DNA of 64,000 nucleotides from Pseudisothecium myosuroides (GCA_951799445.1 OX637289.1:806001-870000); one strand, 5' to 3'. Shown: positions 12,198 to 23,330, numbered from the stretch's first letter. Made by a program: numbers and translations. The notes: a model not told the origin generated them from the letters alone.

Positions 12198-14446
12198 TTA
12201 AACATGCCTCCTCCAATTATAGTCTGATGCTATTCCAGGTCTTGAAACAAGGACATCCATGTCATGTCTCTGCAACATGGGCTTTCCATCAACTACGCCT
12301 TCAGGCCAAGCAATGGTTAAGTGGTTCATATTAGGAGGATAAGTTGACATAGATTCCTGGCCTACCCAATCGAAATCCACAAATCTCACATCAAAACTCT
12401 TCCCATGTGACCTCACCATAATGTTCACATCACGAACATCCCCGTGGACAGACCCAACATTAGTTGAATCAAACACACGTAACTTCTGAACTTTTTGCAA
12501 TGCCTCTCTCACCACCACACGAGCCCTTTCCTTGGTCTCAACGTCAAGCAGTACCAACATCTGCCACGGAAGCCCCAAGTATTCCATTGTAATCATTTTG
12601 AAACCCCCCGCCAGCTCGTCAACATTCAAGAGTTCTGGCGCAAAGCCAACGTTGTACCAAGCTTTGTGTACCTAAAAAAACCCATTCCACACATTCCACA
12701 GAAAGGAAAGAAACAAATGCAATCAATAGTGCTTCTCCATCAATCAATCCATGAATTGAAGGCATCACTTAACAATAACTTCAGTAGTGGACAAGGGTGC
12801 TAGTAGTAGAATCTTTCAAGATTAGAGTAACAAATGGAAAACTAATTAAATTGGTGAAGTAAGATACTAACCTTGTCGCCATATCCCCTCGAGAACTTGA
12901 TGACCACCATTCGCTTCTGATTGTCCTCAGCCAGAAATATATGCTTCTCCGAGCCACTTGATTGTAAAAGTGCTTTCTTGAAAATGTACCTTGGATTCCA
13001 CCAAACTGGGTAGGGGACCACCTTTTCCAACCAATTCCCCCGTGTAGACGTTATTCCCCCTTGCTCAACCTGCATATAGAACAACTCCAAACTGTCTATA
13101 CCCAGTTTCAAGGACTTGAAAATGTGTGGCAGATTTTCGCTTGGCCAAGATATATTCACCAAATCTGTCAGCATGCTCGTATGCACTCGGTCAAAGTAAG
13201 CCATTGCACTGATTCTCATCTGAACGCCACGAAATTCGACTAAGAACACGGGGCAATTGCATGATGTGAAAATAGCTGATGAATCGTTGCTGCCTCGAGC
13301 AGTATCACAGAATTCTGCATAGTACCTCTGGCCCTCGAAAAAATTATCCACGGTAGTTGAGCCCAGCTCCTTCTCAACCTCAATTATTGAGTAAACCGGA
13401 AACCCTGTACGCATCCCAATGTATCCATCAACCTCAAAATTGTTTGTCTTCATAGGATCCACACTCCTCCTCAAGTAAGGACCCAACAATAACATGAGTG
13501 CAGTCTGTCGATCATGGTCATTCTTGTAGAACTCTGAACTGTTCTGACAAAATTCTCGTACAAAAGCATAATCCTCCCTTGTTGGTAGGGATGAGTTTCG
13601 CAGATTCTGCACGAAAGATCCAAAAGCAGGGTGCATCAAAGGAGCTTCAAGACCCGCAGCATCAGCAGGACGACCACATTTATATAAGGGACCCAGATCA
13701 GAACCTCGAGGTGTTTGAACCCTGCGCACATTCTTGGCATTCATCGACGATGGCGCAAATTTACTATAGCGCTCATCTAGAGGTCGTTTCCGAGGTGTCA
13801 TAACTGGTGCAGAACCAACTGGAGCTCGGCAAAAAATTTGAACAGGAGATGTCAGATTTGAACCTCGCAACTCATACAAGAAATCTTCGAGTTCCAACTG
13901 AGATTGATCTCCTTTATAAAATCGCAAATTCATTTCCTTCACATGCTCGAGGCCTCCACTGCTATCTTTCACAACACGAGCAACATCCCACATATCTCGA
14001 CATTTCACGAAACGCTCGGGAGCCATCTGGAAAGCATCTTCGTAAGCCTCAACGGTGCCGTCAGGGTATTTATAGTGTATCGCAACGTACCCAACCTGTA
14101 ATAAGAACAAACAAAGAGCCCAGCCTGGAATAAGAACAAACAAAGGACCCTGCCTGGAATAAGAACAAACAAAGAACCCTGCCTGGAAGAAGAACTACAA
14201 AGAACCCTGCCTAGAATAAATACACATCAAAAACCTCCTCACTTCCTTCCGAAGCCCCTCATCCATGCGAGACAAGACAATAATTGAGGCAAGCAAGCGA
14301 ATAGAACATACCGGAACTCGAGCCCCTCCATCTTTCCTGGTTCGTTGGGCATCAGGAGTAATCGCAGCAACATTGATTTCCCCATCAGACAACTTCCTCT
14401 CCTCTTCCTTCCCTTTCCTTTTCCTTCCCCTCCCTGACCTCGTCAT
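12198..14446 (-). CDS. Divergent protein-kinase-like protein with basic N-terminus (Crinkler/RIO-like aspect)
   Basis: Exons 14446-14312, 14095-12872 and 12671-12198 join in phase 0 to 610 aa. The N-terminus MTRSGRGRKRKGKEEERK is a likely nuclear localisation signal. Residues about 46-145 form an uncharacterised alpha/beta-looking domain (VGYVAIHYKYPDGTVEAYED). The C-terminal 200 residues look kinase-like: VVIKF with Lys445, ITMEYL hinge, catalytic loop HGDVRDVNIMV (His529, Asp531, Asn536), FVDFDW (Asp552) where DFG is usual, and RHDMDVL. The HGD loop, DFD and the HD..VL motif resemble the kinase domains of Crinkler-type and related atypical eukaryotic kinases. I do not recognise the whole protein. 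The start Met 14446 was chosen because an upstream Met at 14491 adds hydrophobic sequence before the basic stretch. A telo-box lies about 450 bp upstream. Confidence 0.75.
14100..14214 (-). repeat. 29-bp tandem repeat spanning the 3' splice site of kinase-like intron 1
   Basis: Four units (14100-14128, 14129-14157, 14158-14186, 14187-14214). Read on the minus strand, each carries a pyrimidine tract and an AG (TTTGTTCTTATTNCAGG), so the acceptor used at 14096 is the last of a ladder of near-identical acceptors. Confidence 0.9.
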
Positions 14447-14894
14447 CTTTGCAAGCAATGAGTCTGCAAAAAGTAAGAAATATGTACTCATTCCAACACA
14501 TAACTATATAGTGAAACATGTCAAAATAGAAGGGCTTTTGTATAGCTGCGAACCAAGACATAACAGAGTGAAGAGAAACAAAACGTGGCAACGACAATTC
14601 ACAACTAAGCATGTAAGCTGCTGTGCTTTTCCAAGCGCAACTTCCAAGTGAACCTAAGAAACTGTCTCCTCACAATTCCAAAGCCCTCCCTCAGATGCCT
14701 AGGAAATTTAGCCAATAGAATTACGCGATATAACCATCCCATACTTGACGCTATTTCTTCTCCAAGCAAAAAAGTTGCAAGCAATCCTTTTGAGAACCCT
14801 CCATCAAAAAATATGTAAAATAACAACCTCCATCATTACAATTCAACCTCTTCACACAAAGACAGCTTCCAATTTCCCAGAAACACAATCACCG

Positions 14895-14907
14895 AAACCC
14901 TAAACCC
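14895..14907 (-). promoter_or_regulatory. Telo-box upstream of kinase-like gene
   Basis: AAACCCTAAACCC, a plant telo-box motif, about 450 bp upstream of the chosen start. Role inferred from motif and position. Confidence 0.4.
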
Positions 14908-16020
14908 AAACCACAACCGATTACCCTTGAAGGATGGGCCTACTATTTTAAAACATCCATCCAAAATCCTTTTACTCGTTTCTGTTCTCATTTTATGACC
15001 ACTTATGTTTGATCCTTTCATATTTATATTTTAGCAACTAGTCACCTAGTTGGGTTGGTCCAATGCTCTTAAAACTACTCCTAATGTTGGTCATTTGGTA
15101 AACAATCAAAATTTAGTTGTAAAGATTATTCAATTTCAATCACTGTAACTCCTTAACCATGTAGCGTTGTTGCAAATCCTAAGTGTCCATTAGTTTGCTT
15201 GCTAAAACAATCTTACCATTGGGATTAGTGCATTTTAATTCCATCTAAAAGATATTAATATTTTAGATTTTCCTTCTATTTCGTACCTACTTCTACTTAA
15301 CAATTTTCTTAAGAATGAAAATTAAGTTTTTTTGAATTTTCTTTTTGAATTTTGACTCTCAACTCAATTCTCCACCATAAAGATTTAAAGCTCAAAACTC
15401 TGTAGTGCAAAAAATTTAAGTGAAAATTTTTCAAAGTCAAGAAATCTAGTCCCGCAATGTGCTAAAAAACTTGTTTTTTTTACTTTAAATGCAAATATCT
15501 TGCAATCTGTGCGGTCAAAAATTCTGATTTTTTTTTCACACATTTTTATATTGGTCAGGTGTAAGATCCTATGGTTAGATGTTCCAAAAAAATAATTTTC
15601 AGTTTTTTTTACTCTTTGCTATAGAAATGGCAATTTTAAGTGTTTTGGGGCAGAAAAAAGGCCTTGGGCCTTTTAGGGTTTAAGGTGGTAATTGGTTGTT
15701 TAGGGGACATTTTTGACCCCACTCTATAAGTGGTTTTGTAATTTCAGGGCAAACTACTTCAAACATTCACAAAAATTACGGTTCTAATTGGAAAATTATA
15801 ATTCTACTTGGGTTTGATCCGTGAAACAAGCACACACCTCTGAAAAGTATGTGCCCCTCTTGGAATTGGCCCCAAGATATTTAGATTCCAAATTAGGGTG
15901 GTAATAGGCTTATCTACCCTATAATGCATGAGTAATAGATTTGCTCCATCTCAAAGACCATCATGAAGAAAATTATATCATTAAACGATTTCAAAGTTTT
16001 GCAATTCGTGCTTTTTGACA

Positions 16021-16295
16021 TAAGGTAGGTAACCCAAATGTGCCAGTGACCTTAAACTGCCATCTTTACTGTGTGTACATCTCCAGAATCAGTTCTGTAC
16101 TTATGTGGAAAAAACGCTTTTAGAACCAAACTTTGTTCCTTAATAACTTTTGCATACAATATCCAAATGTCACGTTCTTTGGTGCGTTGGAACCTCCTTT
16201 CACTTGCCAACAAGCGCGTAAGAAAATTTGACCAGTCTATTAATGGTAAATAGGCTCAGTAGCAAAAAGTGGCGGTTTGGGGTGTACCTACCTTA
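16021..16295. mobile_element. 275-bp MITE, copy A (AGGTAGGTA termini)
   Basis: Ends TAAGGTAGGTAACCC and GGTGTACCTACCTTA are inverted repeats of about 27 bp. Flanking TA on both sides suggests a TA target duplication, as in Tc1/mariner-derived MITEs. A same-length copy in opposite orientation lies at 37203-37477; shared internal sequence includes AACTTTGTTCCTTAATAACT and GGTGCGTTGGAACCTCCTTT. Confidence 0.9.
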
Positions 16296-16933
16296 AGGCA
16301 AACGTTCAGCATGGCAGAAATGATCCTAAACTTATGTGCGGACTTGACAGCAGTTCACTTCACCAGCAAAAAGATTATTGCATTGCAGAGAATAAAAGTC
16401 ACTGCATGCCATGACCAAAGCACTTCACGCAGAAGGTTATGTTACCAACCTGGTCAAAATACTGAATTCAGAATGTTGCATTTTCTACTCTTCACTAAGC
16501 CACAACCAAATTTATTTCAATGGCATTGCTTGGCAAAGAACTACATGAAGTAGAGAAAACATGAAATCAACCAAAATGTGCGAACCAACCATTTGCCCAT
16601 TGCACTAGACTGCAAGCTTCTATCAAAACGAAAAATCCCCCGAGACACTGACATCACCTACGCAATCGTGTTGTGTCGTTCTCTTATGCTTTCAAGAGAA
16701 AGTGGACTTCTCAAAGAGATGCACAACAAACTTCTGATCGAAGTAACATTACCGTATAAACTCTACTGGACTCTTGATGAAACAGGTTTCAAAACGCTTG
16801 GACTTCTACAAAAAAAAACTAATCCTTCTGCTGAATGTCAACAGGACTTCCGTCCTCGTCGGAAACCAACACCAGCTTGGCTAATTGGCGGAACATAAAT
16901 CTCAATTCACGATGTTTCTCAATTTCGACCTCG

Positions 16934-17103
16934 GATTTACGTAGCTTCTGCTCCACCTCGGATTTTTCTTCCTCAGATTTACATAGCTTCTGCTCCACCT
17001 CGGATTTTTCTTTCTCGGATTTACGTAGCTTCTGCTCCACCTCTGATTTTTCTTCCTCGGAGATTTACGTAGCTTCTGCTCCACCTCTGATTTTTGTTCC
17101 TTG
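16934..17103 (-). repeat. 42-bp tandem repeat encoding a 14-aa coiled-coil unit
   Basis: Four copies start (plus-strand GATTTACGTAGC) at 16934, 16976, 17018 and 17062. The first three are spaced 42 bp apart; the last is 44 bp away because of two extra bases that shift the reading frame. Confidence 0.9.
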
Positions 17104-18130
17104 AATTCAAGCAGCCTCTGTTGCAACTCGACGAATGAACCTGGAAATTCCTCTGGCCGCTGCTCTTGACAAGTCACACGCTGTTGAAGCTGAGCTTGCT
17201 CAGGAAGCGACTCCAACTGTTGAATAGGGATCGCAGTGGCCGAGTTCAAATGAGGCTCAATAACCCCCAAACCTTGGTCTCCACCACCGAGTTGGGGTGA
17301 ACGAGAAAAAATCGCAGAGGTCGGCTTGTCCAAGGCACTCGACTGTGGAGGTACTGCAGTAGACTCGAAACCGGAAACATGGTCTATTTCGGGGTAATCA
17401 ACTAAATACTCGTCCATTGCTGCAGGGTCATTCTCCTCGCACTGGGGAAGGTTGCTCATGAATTGGTCTATTTCGGAGTAATCAACTAAAACCCCGTCCA
17501 TTACTGGAAGGTCATTCTCCTCGCACTGGGGAAGGTTGCTAATAATGACTTGGTCGAAGTCACAGCCTGGTAAGAAGGCCGATAAGAAATCTCGAGCTGA
17601 AAGTGGCTATTGCCCTAAACCATGAGATTCAGAAGTCGCCCGGTCCTCTACACCATTGCCTCCATGTGGTGATGTGACAATAGCAGTGCTGGGAGCGCTA
17701 GGAGCTGATGGAGAGGGGTCACGACGACTGGCTTCACCGGCATGGCCATGGTGTGAACCGGTCTCAAGAGCTGGGTGAGGTAGTTGCAATTGTCTTGCCT
17801 TCCCCTTCAGCAGTTCTGCATACAATTCCTTGGTTTTGTGGGTCACCCAATCTGCTTTCTCCTTGCCAGAGGGAGGGCTCAGCTCTAACCCGGTCACGGA
17901 TGGAAAGGGAAGGCGAAGCCCATCCTCAAACTGCACAGGACGACCCTCCTCTCTCCTGTACAGGACCGCTGCTATGTGATACACAATCATTGCCTCACGG
18001 GGGGTGTCGTACCAACCGAGAGAAAGGTTATTGAGCACCAGCGAGGGGCCGCCAGGCTCTACCTTCTCTCTGAATGGTTTGAGCAAGGGCACGTACTTGT
18101 AACGTGTGAGTAACTTGTTACCACGCGCGC

Positions 18131-18272
18131 CTCCCACGGCTCTGCGGGACACTCCTGCAGGGAGATTCGACTCATCTCCCACGGCTCTGCGGGACACTCC
18201 TGCAGGGTGATCCGATTCATCTCCCACGGCTCTGCGGGACACTCCTGCAGGGAGGTCCGATTCATCTCCCAC
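18131..18272 (-). repeat. 45-bp tandem repeat encoding a 15-aa unit
   Basis: Three full units (18131-18175, 18176-18220, 18221-18265) and a partial fourth, each starting CTCCCACGGCTCTGCGGGAC. They encode VSRRAVGDESxxPAG. The repeat is open in at least two frames. Confidence 0.9.
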
Positions 18273-18335
18273 TTACGAAGCACGGTCGGCAAGTTGGCAG
18301 GATTTGCGCTTGTGACGATTGGCTGAGTAACATAC

Positions 18336-18977
18336 CTGTCTGGACTTAATCCAGACGTAAGACCCCAGGAACAACACTATCGCCACGAAGATGAGTCTGA
18401 ACAAGAAGGAGCCCGGGGAATAGGTTTTGGACCCCCCCTTGTCCACGCATCCGATGAGATACTGGTACACGAAAGAGAGGAGGGCAAGTGACGACGCCAC
18501 AAGTTTGAGTGCCGATTCGAGCCCCGAAGATCCAGATTCGGCAAAAACTTCGAGCAAGTCTTTTAAGAGAATTTCGGGATCAGCTCTAAGAATACTGTCC
18601 TTCGCACGATAAACTCTAGAAAGATCATACCAATTTAGACTAAATAAGTACTCAATTTGCTGTTGAAATTGGAGTATGATACCAGCTAGAAGTTTAGATG
18701 CCTCGTTATTCTCCAACCTCTTCATCAGTTTGTCTGCATTCCTTAATTTATCTTGGAGTATTTCCCACTCCCTTATTCTAGAGTTTGTATCTAATAACAT
18801 TTTGTATCTATGGTCCACGAACACCTCGTAACTTGCAGAGTCACTGGCGGTAGTTCTTTTTAAATCAAAATGCGCTGCATTCAAAGCCTCAGTGTACAAG
18901 CAAACGAATTCCTCATTAGTTCGCAACGACACTGATTTAAACTGACAGGGACTTATGAAAGAACTAAGAAACTCCAT
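18336..18977 (-). CDS. Uncharacterised alpha-helical protein with two C-terminal membrane segments
   Basis: Starting at MEFLSSFISPCQ, the frame gives 214 codons to a plausible GT donor (CAG|GTATGT) at 18335, or 234 aa if read on to the TAA at 18273. The first 150 residues look helical (RLENNEASKLLAGIILQFQQ). Then come two hydrophobic segments, LKLVASSLALLSFVYQYLIG and FLFRLIFVAIVLFLGSYVWI, separated by a Gly/Ser/Lys loop. I do not recognise the family. The frame continues directly into the repeat-rich region downstream, so both may be one gene. An alternative Met at 19007 adds only a phenylalanine-rich stretch. Confidence 0.55.
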
Positions 18978-19390
18978 TGAGAAGAAGAAAAAGAAAAAAT
19001 CCCTCAAGGCAGCGCCTTGAAAAACTTTGGGAGACTTTTCAGAATGCTCTCCCTGACAAGTCGCTCTTCCAATGAAACAGGAGAGAGAAAATCGAGAAGC
19101 AGCTATTTAGAAGCCAACAAACTATTACCGATCTCTCACACGGTAGTTCTGCAAAACCTTAAACCTCCCAGAATTCGCGCTCCAATCAAGCTCCAGGCAG
19201 CCAACAGCCAGGGGGACAGAGAGAAGTAGACTGAAGTAGTTCTAGCGCTGGAAGGCACAGACACAAGCTCTCGAAAGCACTGATCAACCTTGCAAATGCG
19301 AACACTCGATGATCGAGAAGCGCACAAGGGTCTTCACTGAAGTTAAGTACGAGCTGGGCGCGGGTGGGCAGTGGGGAGGAGCGGGTGGGA

Positions 19391-19453
19391 GAGACTCCAC
19401 TCGTGGAAGGGAACGGGTTGGAGAGACTCCACCCGTGGAAGGGAACGGGTGGC
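19391..19453. repeat. 32-bp direct duplication in GC-rich segment
   Basis: GAGACTCCACTCGTGGAAGG and following bases recur 32 bp on with one change, followed by GGCCGGGTGGCC-type sequence. It lies about 400 bp upstream of the 18977 gene, possibly in its promoter. Confidence 0.7.
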
Positions 19454-19973
19454 CGGGTGGCCAGGTGGCCAGAAGCAGTCGACCCAACATCACCAATTTC
19501 AACACTGGTTGCTGAATCCATTTTAAGACATTTTACTGTAGTTCAGTTATTTTATTAGCAAGCCCTCTCACTTATGTATATATAGATGTCCTCAGAAAGC
19601 AACATTCCTCAAAGAACACTAAATATCTCCACCAAAAATATGTCTTTCTTGTTGAAATTTTGGACTTTGGTAGTTGAGTGATTAGTAAAGAGAACATAAA
19701 TTATTTGATTGAAAAAGAATTATTTTTGAAGGTATTATACATTACAAAAAAAAAGTTTTATTTTGATGACTTCTAGCTTGAACTTTGATCTCGCTTTCCG
19801 GGGGTAGAATCCATCGTGGGGAGTTGAGCTTTGGAGAGAAGAAAGCAGTGAGGTAGGAGAAGCCACCGAATGTAGAGAAAGCTTGGATCATAACATTTTC
19901 ATAATTGTAAAAATTCATTGTATTTTGGAGGAATGTTGGTAGTCGAGGACAACTATACTTAGTATGTTTGAAG

Positions 19974-20448
19974 TAAGGTAAAACAGCCCATGGTGGTCAG
20001 AATTAGGAGTTTGGCCTCATGCCATTGCTGAAATTTTTCAGTTTTTTTCCCACATAAAGACAAGTGTGAGAAACAGTGAGAGCAATTGAAATTATATTTT
20101 TTTGACAAAGTATAAATTTGCTATGAATTTTTGAAGTGTTTAGTGCATCATGGCCCAAAAGAGTCTGTAGACTACCCCAAAACCAACAAAATCTGAATCC
20201 ATGATGCTCATCTTGTTCACCTAAAGCAGTCTTAATATTTTCTAACATAGAAAGCCTAAAAAATCAATTCTTAAAATGAATTCACATTGAAAAGTTGGAA
20301 GTTCCTAATGAAGTCAATAATCACTCCAATACTGTCATGTAAAACATGCTTTATGATCCAAATCTCATAAATTGAGAAAAACCATCATGGGGTCATTCCT
20401 TAGGTGTCCAACATGGATCATTTGATCATGATGGGCTATTTTACCTTA
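19974..20448. mobile_element. 475-bp TA-flanked element with AGGTAAAA termini
   Basis: Left TAAGGTAAAACAGCCCATGG and right CATGATGGGCTATTTTACCT are inverted repeats of about 20 bp with TA outside both ends. The terminal AGGTA resembles the 275-bp family. A single related end occurs near 35137. No coding capacity. Confidence 0.75.
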
Positions 20449-20921
20449 GAGGGAGGAGAAGATTTCTAACACATACATAGAACATAATACCTAGCACATA
20501 TATAAAGCATTTTGACCTGTGTTGCAAGGAAACTAGGGTTGCATGCTGTTATCCATAACCGTCAATGATTGTGTTGCCAGGAAGAGATATCCATTTGAAA
20601 AGTAAAATAAAAAATTCTATCTAATAATAATAATAATATTTATTGTATTGTATTTCATTATGATGTTGATGCTACCGTTGCCATTAACTTAATATTTAAC
20701 TTAAAATCAACATTTTGGCTACCGTATTCTAGCACATAGTAAGGTATATTTACAAAGGAGGTTATGAAGAATTAGAAATGTTTAATATCTAACATTTTTT
20801 TTTAAAGATCTATTATAAAAAGGAGGTGAAATTCTATAATTGACATGAGATTTAATTGTATAATGAGGTAACAAATATAAAGGGTTATTTGTATTATTAT
20901 CAATCTCTATAATGTTAATGG

Positions 20922-21204
20922 AAAATTTTGCTAAAACGGCAATACTCCATACACTATTTTTCTATTCATTTCTTCCTTTCAAAGTCAATTTTGTTAAAAT
21001 TAGCATATCTCCACAAGTTTGGCACTTTTACACTTAGATTATGTGTTCTAAAATCTACAAGTGTCCAAGTCTTCAGAGTTTTGTATAGATGAATCACAAA
21101 TTTTTTGGCACCCGGAGTAGTTGGCCAATGTAGCAAAATTGTCAAGTTTCACCCCTCCCTCCTCTACCATTCAAATGGATTACTGCCATTTTAACGAAAT
21201 TTTA
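20922..21204. mobile_element. Diverged MITE of the CATTAAAATGGC family
   Basis: Left TTTTGCTAAAACGGCAATAC and right TACTGCCATTTTAACGAAAT are imperfect inverted repeats related to the ends of 21504-21705 and 55918-56228. Length about 283 bp. Confidence 0.6.
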
Positions 21205-21503
21205 GTTGTTATTGTAATTTCTCCAGGAAACTAGTCAAACTATATAGTCTATAATGGTTTGCAAATCAAAACTCAACACATTTTCTTATGTAGGAAAGTC
21301 AAAAAATATCACAAAGAGAGAATATACAATATCTTTAATTGAAATTGGGTTCAAGCGATCAACTCCCAAAATTGGATGAATAAATGATTTTTTCTATCAT
21401 AGATACTTCCCTAAAATCATTTACTAGACAAAAATGTCCTTTCAATCATTTTAGGGTTAAAAATAAATTGTAGGACAATAAAGTAGAACATTTTTGATAA
21501 TGA

Positions 21504-21705
21504 CTAGATGGGCAATTTCATTAAAATGGCAGTATTCCAAGTGCCACTTTGACAGTGTGCCATTTCCACCATCTATGACAGATATAGATTTCAGAACGGG
21601 TGTTCTGAACCATCTAAGACTAGTATAGATTTTGAACGGCCATTCTGAATTGTTTTCATGCCATTTAAAAATAACATTGCCATTTTAATGAAATTGCCCA
21701 TCTAG
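21504..21705. mobile_element. MITE of the CATTAAAATGGC family
   Basis: Left CTAGATGGGCAATTTCATTA and right inverse ending GCCCATCTAG form inverted repeats of about 30 bp around 202 bp. Inside are short AGATTTC and TTCTGAA repeats shared with 55918-56228. Confidence 0.85.
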
Positions 21706-22387
21706 GTCAAATATGCCTATTCAGTAATGGTAGCATTATGAGAGTGATAGTTTTGGATATTAGTTCAAATTGACCTCTTACTTGAACCTATTCACAGTAG
21801 GTGCAAATACACACTTGTTCCTAAAAATTTGTATTATAGTCATACAAATTTAGAAAAATATGAAACCAATTTTGTTGGTTTTTTAAATCATTTTGCGGAC
21901 GGATTTTGCATTGCCGACTAAAACAAGCATAATACAAGCTTATGGTCTATTGCTTTTGGATGTTTCTGTGTCCACTTTTGTATTAGTCTATTGTCCACAG
22001 TAGGTGCATCTACGCAATTGGTTTTCTAAACCATGCATACATTATTTTACTCTATTCTGTAACTACCCTCGAGATTTGCAAATCTTGAATAAGTGTCACA
22101 TTTAGGTGCTTCTACCTTATTCCAAGTACATCACATGCACATTGGCTTACACTCATAGCCTCCTCCTACTCTTACCTTTGAAAATTTCTAACTACATTAA
22201 GCCTCCAAAGTCTACACAACAAATTACACTTCGCTTCATGAGCAATTGCCAATGCACAAAAATTCTTCAACGTTTTCTCTTCTACGTCCATGTTGTCATA
22301 GGGCTTATGACTTATGACGTCAGTTTAGGTTGAGTTACCAACTTGCAACTTCATTTACGACTCATTTTACTGTAACAACGCATTTAA

Positions 22388-22946
22388 CCCCTAAATGTCT
22401 GGATTCATCTCCAAAATTGACGATTTGAGAAAAACCATTATAAACTACAATTTAGAAGAATATTTTGGAATTGGTATACAAATGAAAGCTGTAGATTTTG
22501 ATTTTTAAATTCTATCCGTACGGTTAGATCTACTAATGCTATCACCAATCTTTTTCTATAAATTTTGAAAAGAAAATTTTAGAATTCCTTCTAAATTCAA
22601 TTACAAGTAAAATATTATCATTTTTTGAGTAAAACTTGTTTGAAATAAGGCTCTCTTCATATGGTGATTTTTTGAAATTTTTGTGACCTTTACATCTTTG
22701 ACCTCATTTTTGCACATCTAGTTTTGAACTAAAGTCAATGCAAATTGACCACTTGACATACTTCCACATTTGTAATTTTAGAAATGTATATATTCTAGTA
22801 ACACCAAATCCAACCGATGGATAGGACAACAACTTGATAAAGTATCACTAAAAATTAGGATGACTTTCATCCAAGCAAGAATGAGACAGAAACAAGGATC
22901 TGAATCTGTTCATCGTCCAGAAAATGGACGTCAGAGTGCTCCAGGG
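22388..22946. mobile_element. TTAA-flanked CCC...GGG element, copy C (piggyBac-like signature)
   Basis: TTAA at 22384-22387, then CCCCTAAATGTCTGG; the right end reads CTCCAGGG, then TTAA at 22947-22950. Length 559 bp, AT-rich, non-coding. TTAA duplications with CCC/GGG ends are the hallmark of piggyBac-type elements. The inverted repeats agree only weakly beyond the first bases. Confidence 0.45.
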
Positions 22947-22967
22947 TTAACTGAATAAAGGATGCAT

Positions 22968-23330
22968 TCCATGCAAATGCAAGGAATGAGAGATTAGTGT
23001 AGTGAAAGATTATCTTTGAGCTGCTTTAGGTTGACATTACAAGTAGAACCTCTCTAAAGCAATAGGTCCAATACTGGTCTGACACATTACATTAGAGAGG
23101 TTATTAATTAGGGAGGGACATTGGCAGTCATGATATTTGTATGTGCCTCAAGCTGGGACCGGCAATTAATATTTCCTGACAGAGGTTTATTGGCTTATAG
23201 AGTATTGACTTAGAGAGGTTCTACCTGTGTCATACGAACCAGACAGAAAAAACTTGAACCTCATAAGTCTCTCACAGCACGAAAGTCTACGCGTTACTGT
23301 TGGAGCTCCCCCAGTTCTTCCGAAGATCAG
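22968..23330 (+). repeat. Dispersed repeat, copy 2 (interrupted by a MITE)
   Basis: Same sequence as 9080-9260 with a few substitutions and a 188-bp insertion at 23040-23227. Lacks the GGCTAACTTA present in copy 1 after GCGTTA. Confidence 0.85.
23040..23227. mobile_element. Emigrant/pogo-like MITE nested in the dispersed repeat
   Basis: Ends CAAGTAGAACCTCTCTAA and TTAGAGAGGTTCTACCTG are inverted repeats of 18 bp with one mismatch. They resemble the known plant Emigrant/Lemi1 (pogo, Tc1/mariner) termini, which contain ACCTCTATAAATTAATA. Compared with the empty copy (CATTATTATACG), the filled site reads CATTA-element-TGTCATACG, consistent with a TA duplication plus two transitions. Confidence 0.88.

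Larger units (their letters stand above)
14447..16818. other. 5' region of kinase-like gene and AT-rich spacer
   Basis: Contains the presumed leader and promoter of the kinase-like gene, a telo-box and one 275-bp inverted-repeat element. The rest is AT-rich with no coding signal. A segment near 15880-15926 (GGGTGGTAATAGGCT) recurs near 35830. Confidence 0.5.
16819..18272 (-). pseudogene. Repeat-rich orphan coding region with in-frame stop and frameshift (degenerate, or terminal exons of the 18977 gene)
   Basis: One minus-strand frame stays open from 18272 to 16902 except for TAG at 17607-17609. Content in order: three 15-aa repeats (VSRRAVGDESDLPAG); a globular part (NNLSLGWYDTPREAMIVYHI) with a faint AP2-like look, not asserted; a Pro/Ser-rich linker; after the TAG, SARDFLSAFLPGCDFDQV; a 28-aa duplication around NLPQCEENDLPVMDG; a Gln-rich stretch; and a 14-aa coiled-coil repeat KSEVEQKLRKSEEE. 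A 2-bp insertion near 17060 shifts the frame inside the coiled coil. After it, the original frame becomes a basic repeat ending at 16902, while the coiled-coil frame continues to 16819 (ending DGSPVDIQQKD). The same frame also runs from the upstream gene across TAA at 18273-18275. So this is either one decayed gene or a spliced gene whose small introns I cannot place. Function unknown. Confidence 0.5.

Noticed and set aside
12842..14143. Upstream extension of kinase-like exon 2 to Met 14143
   Set aside because: It would translate the splice acceptor and a 29-bp repeat. The phase-0 join from exon 1 at 14312 to 14095 explains the frame better.
17900..18060. AP2/ERF-like look of the LGWYDTPREAMIVYHIAAV segment
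   Set aside because: Only the helix-like part resembles AP2; the YRGVR and WAAEI motifs are missing.
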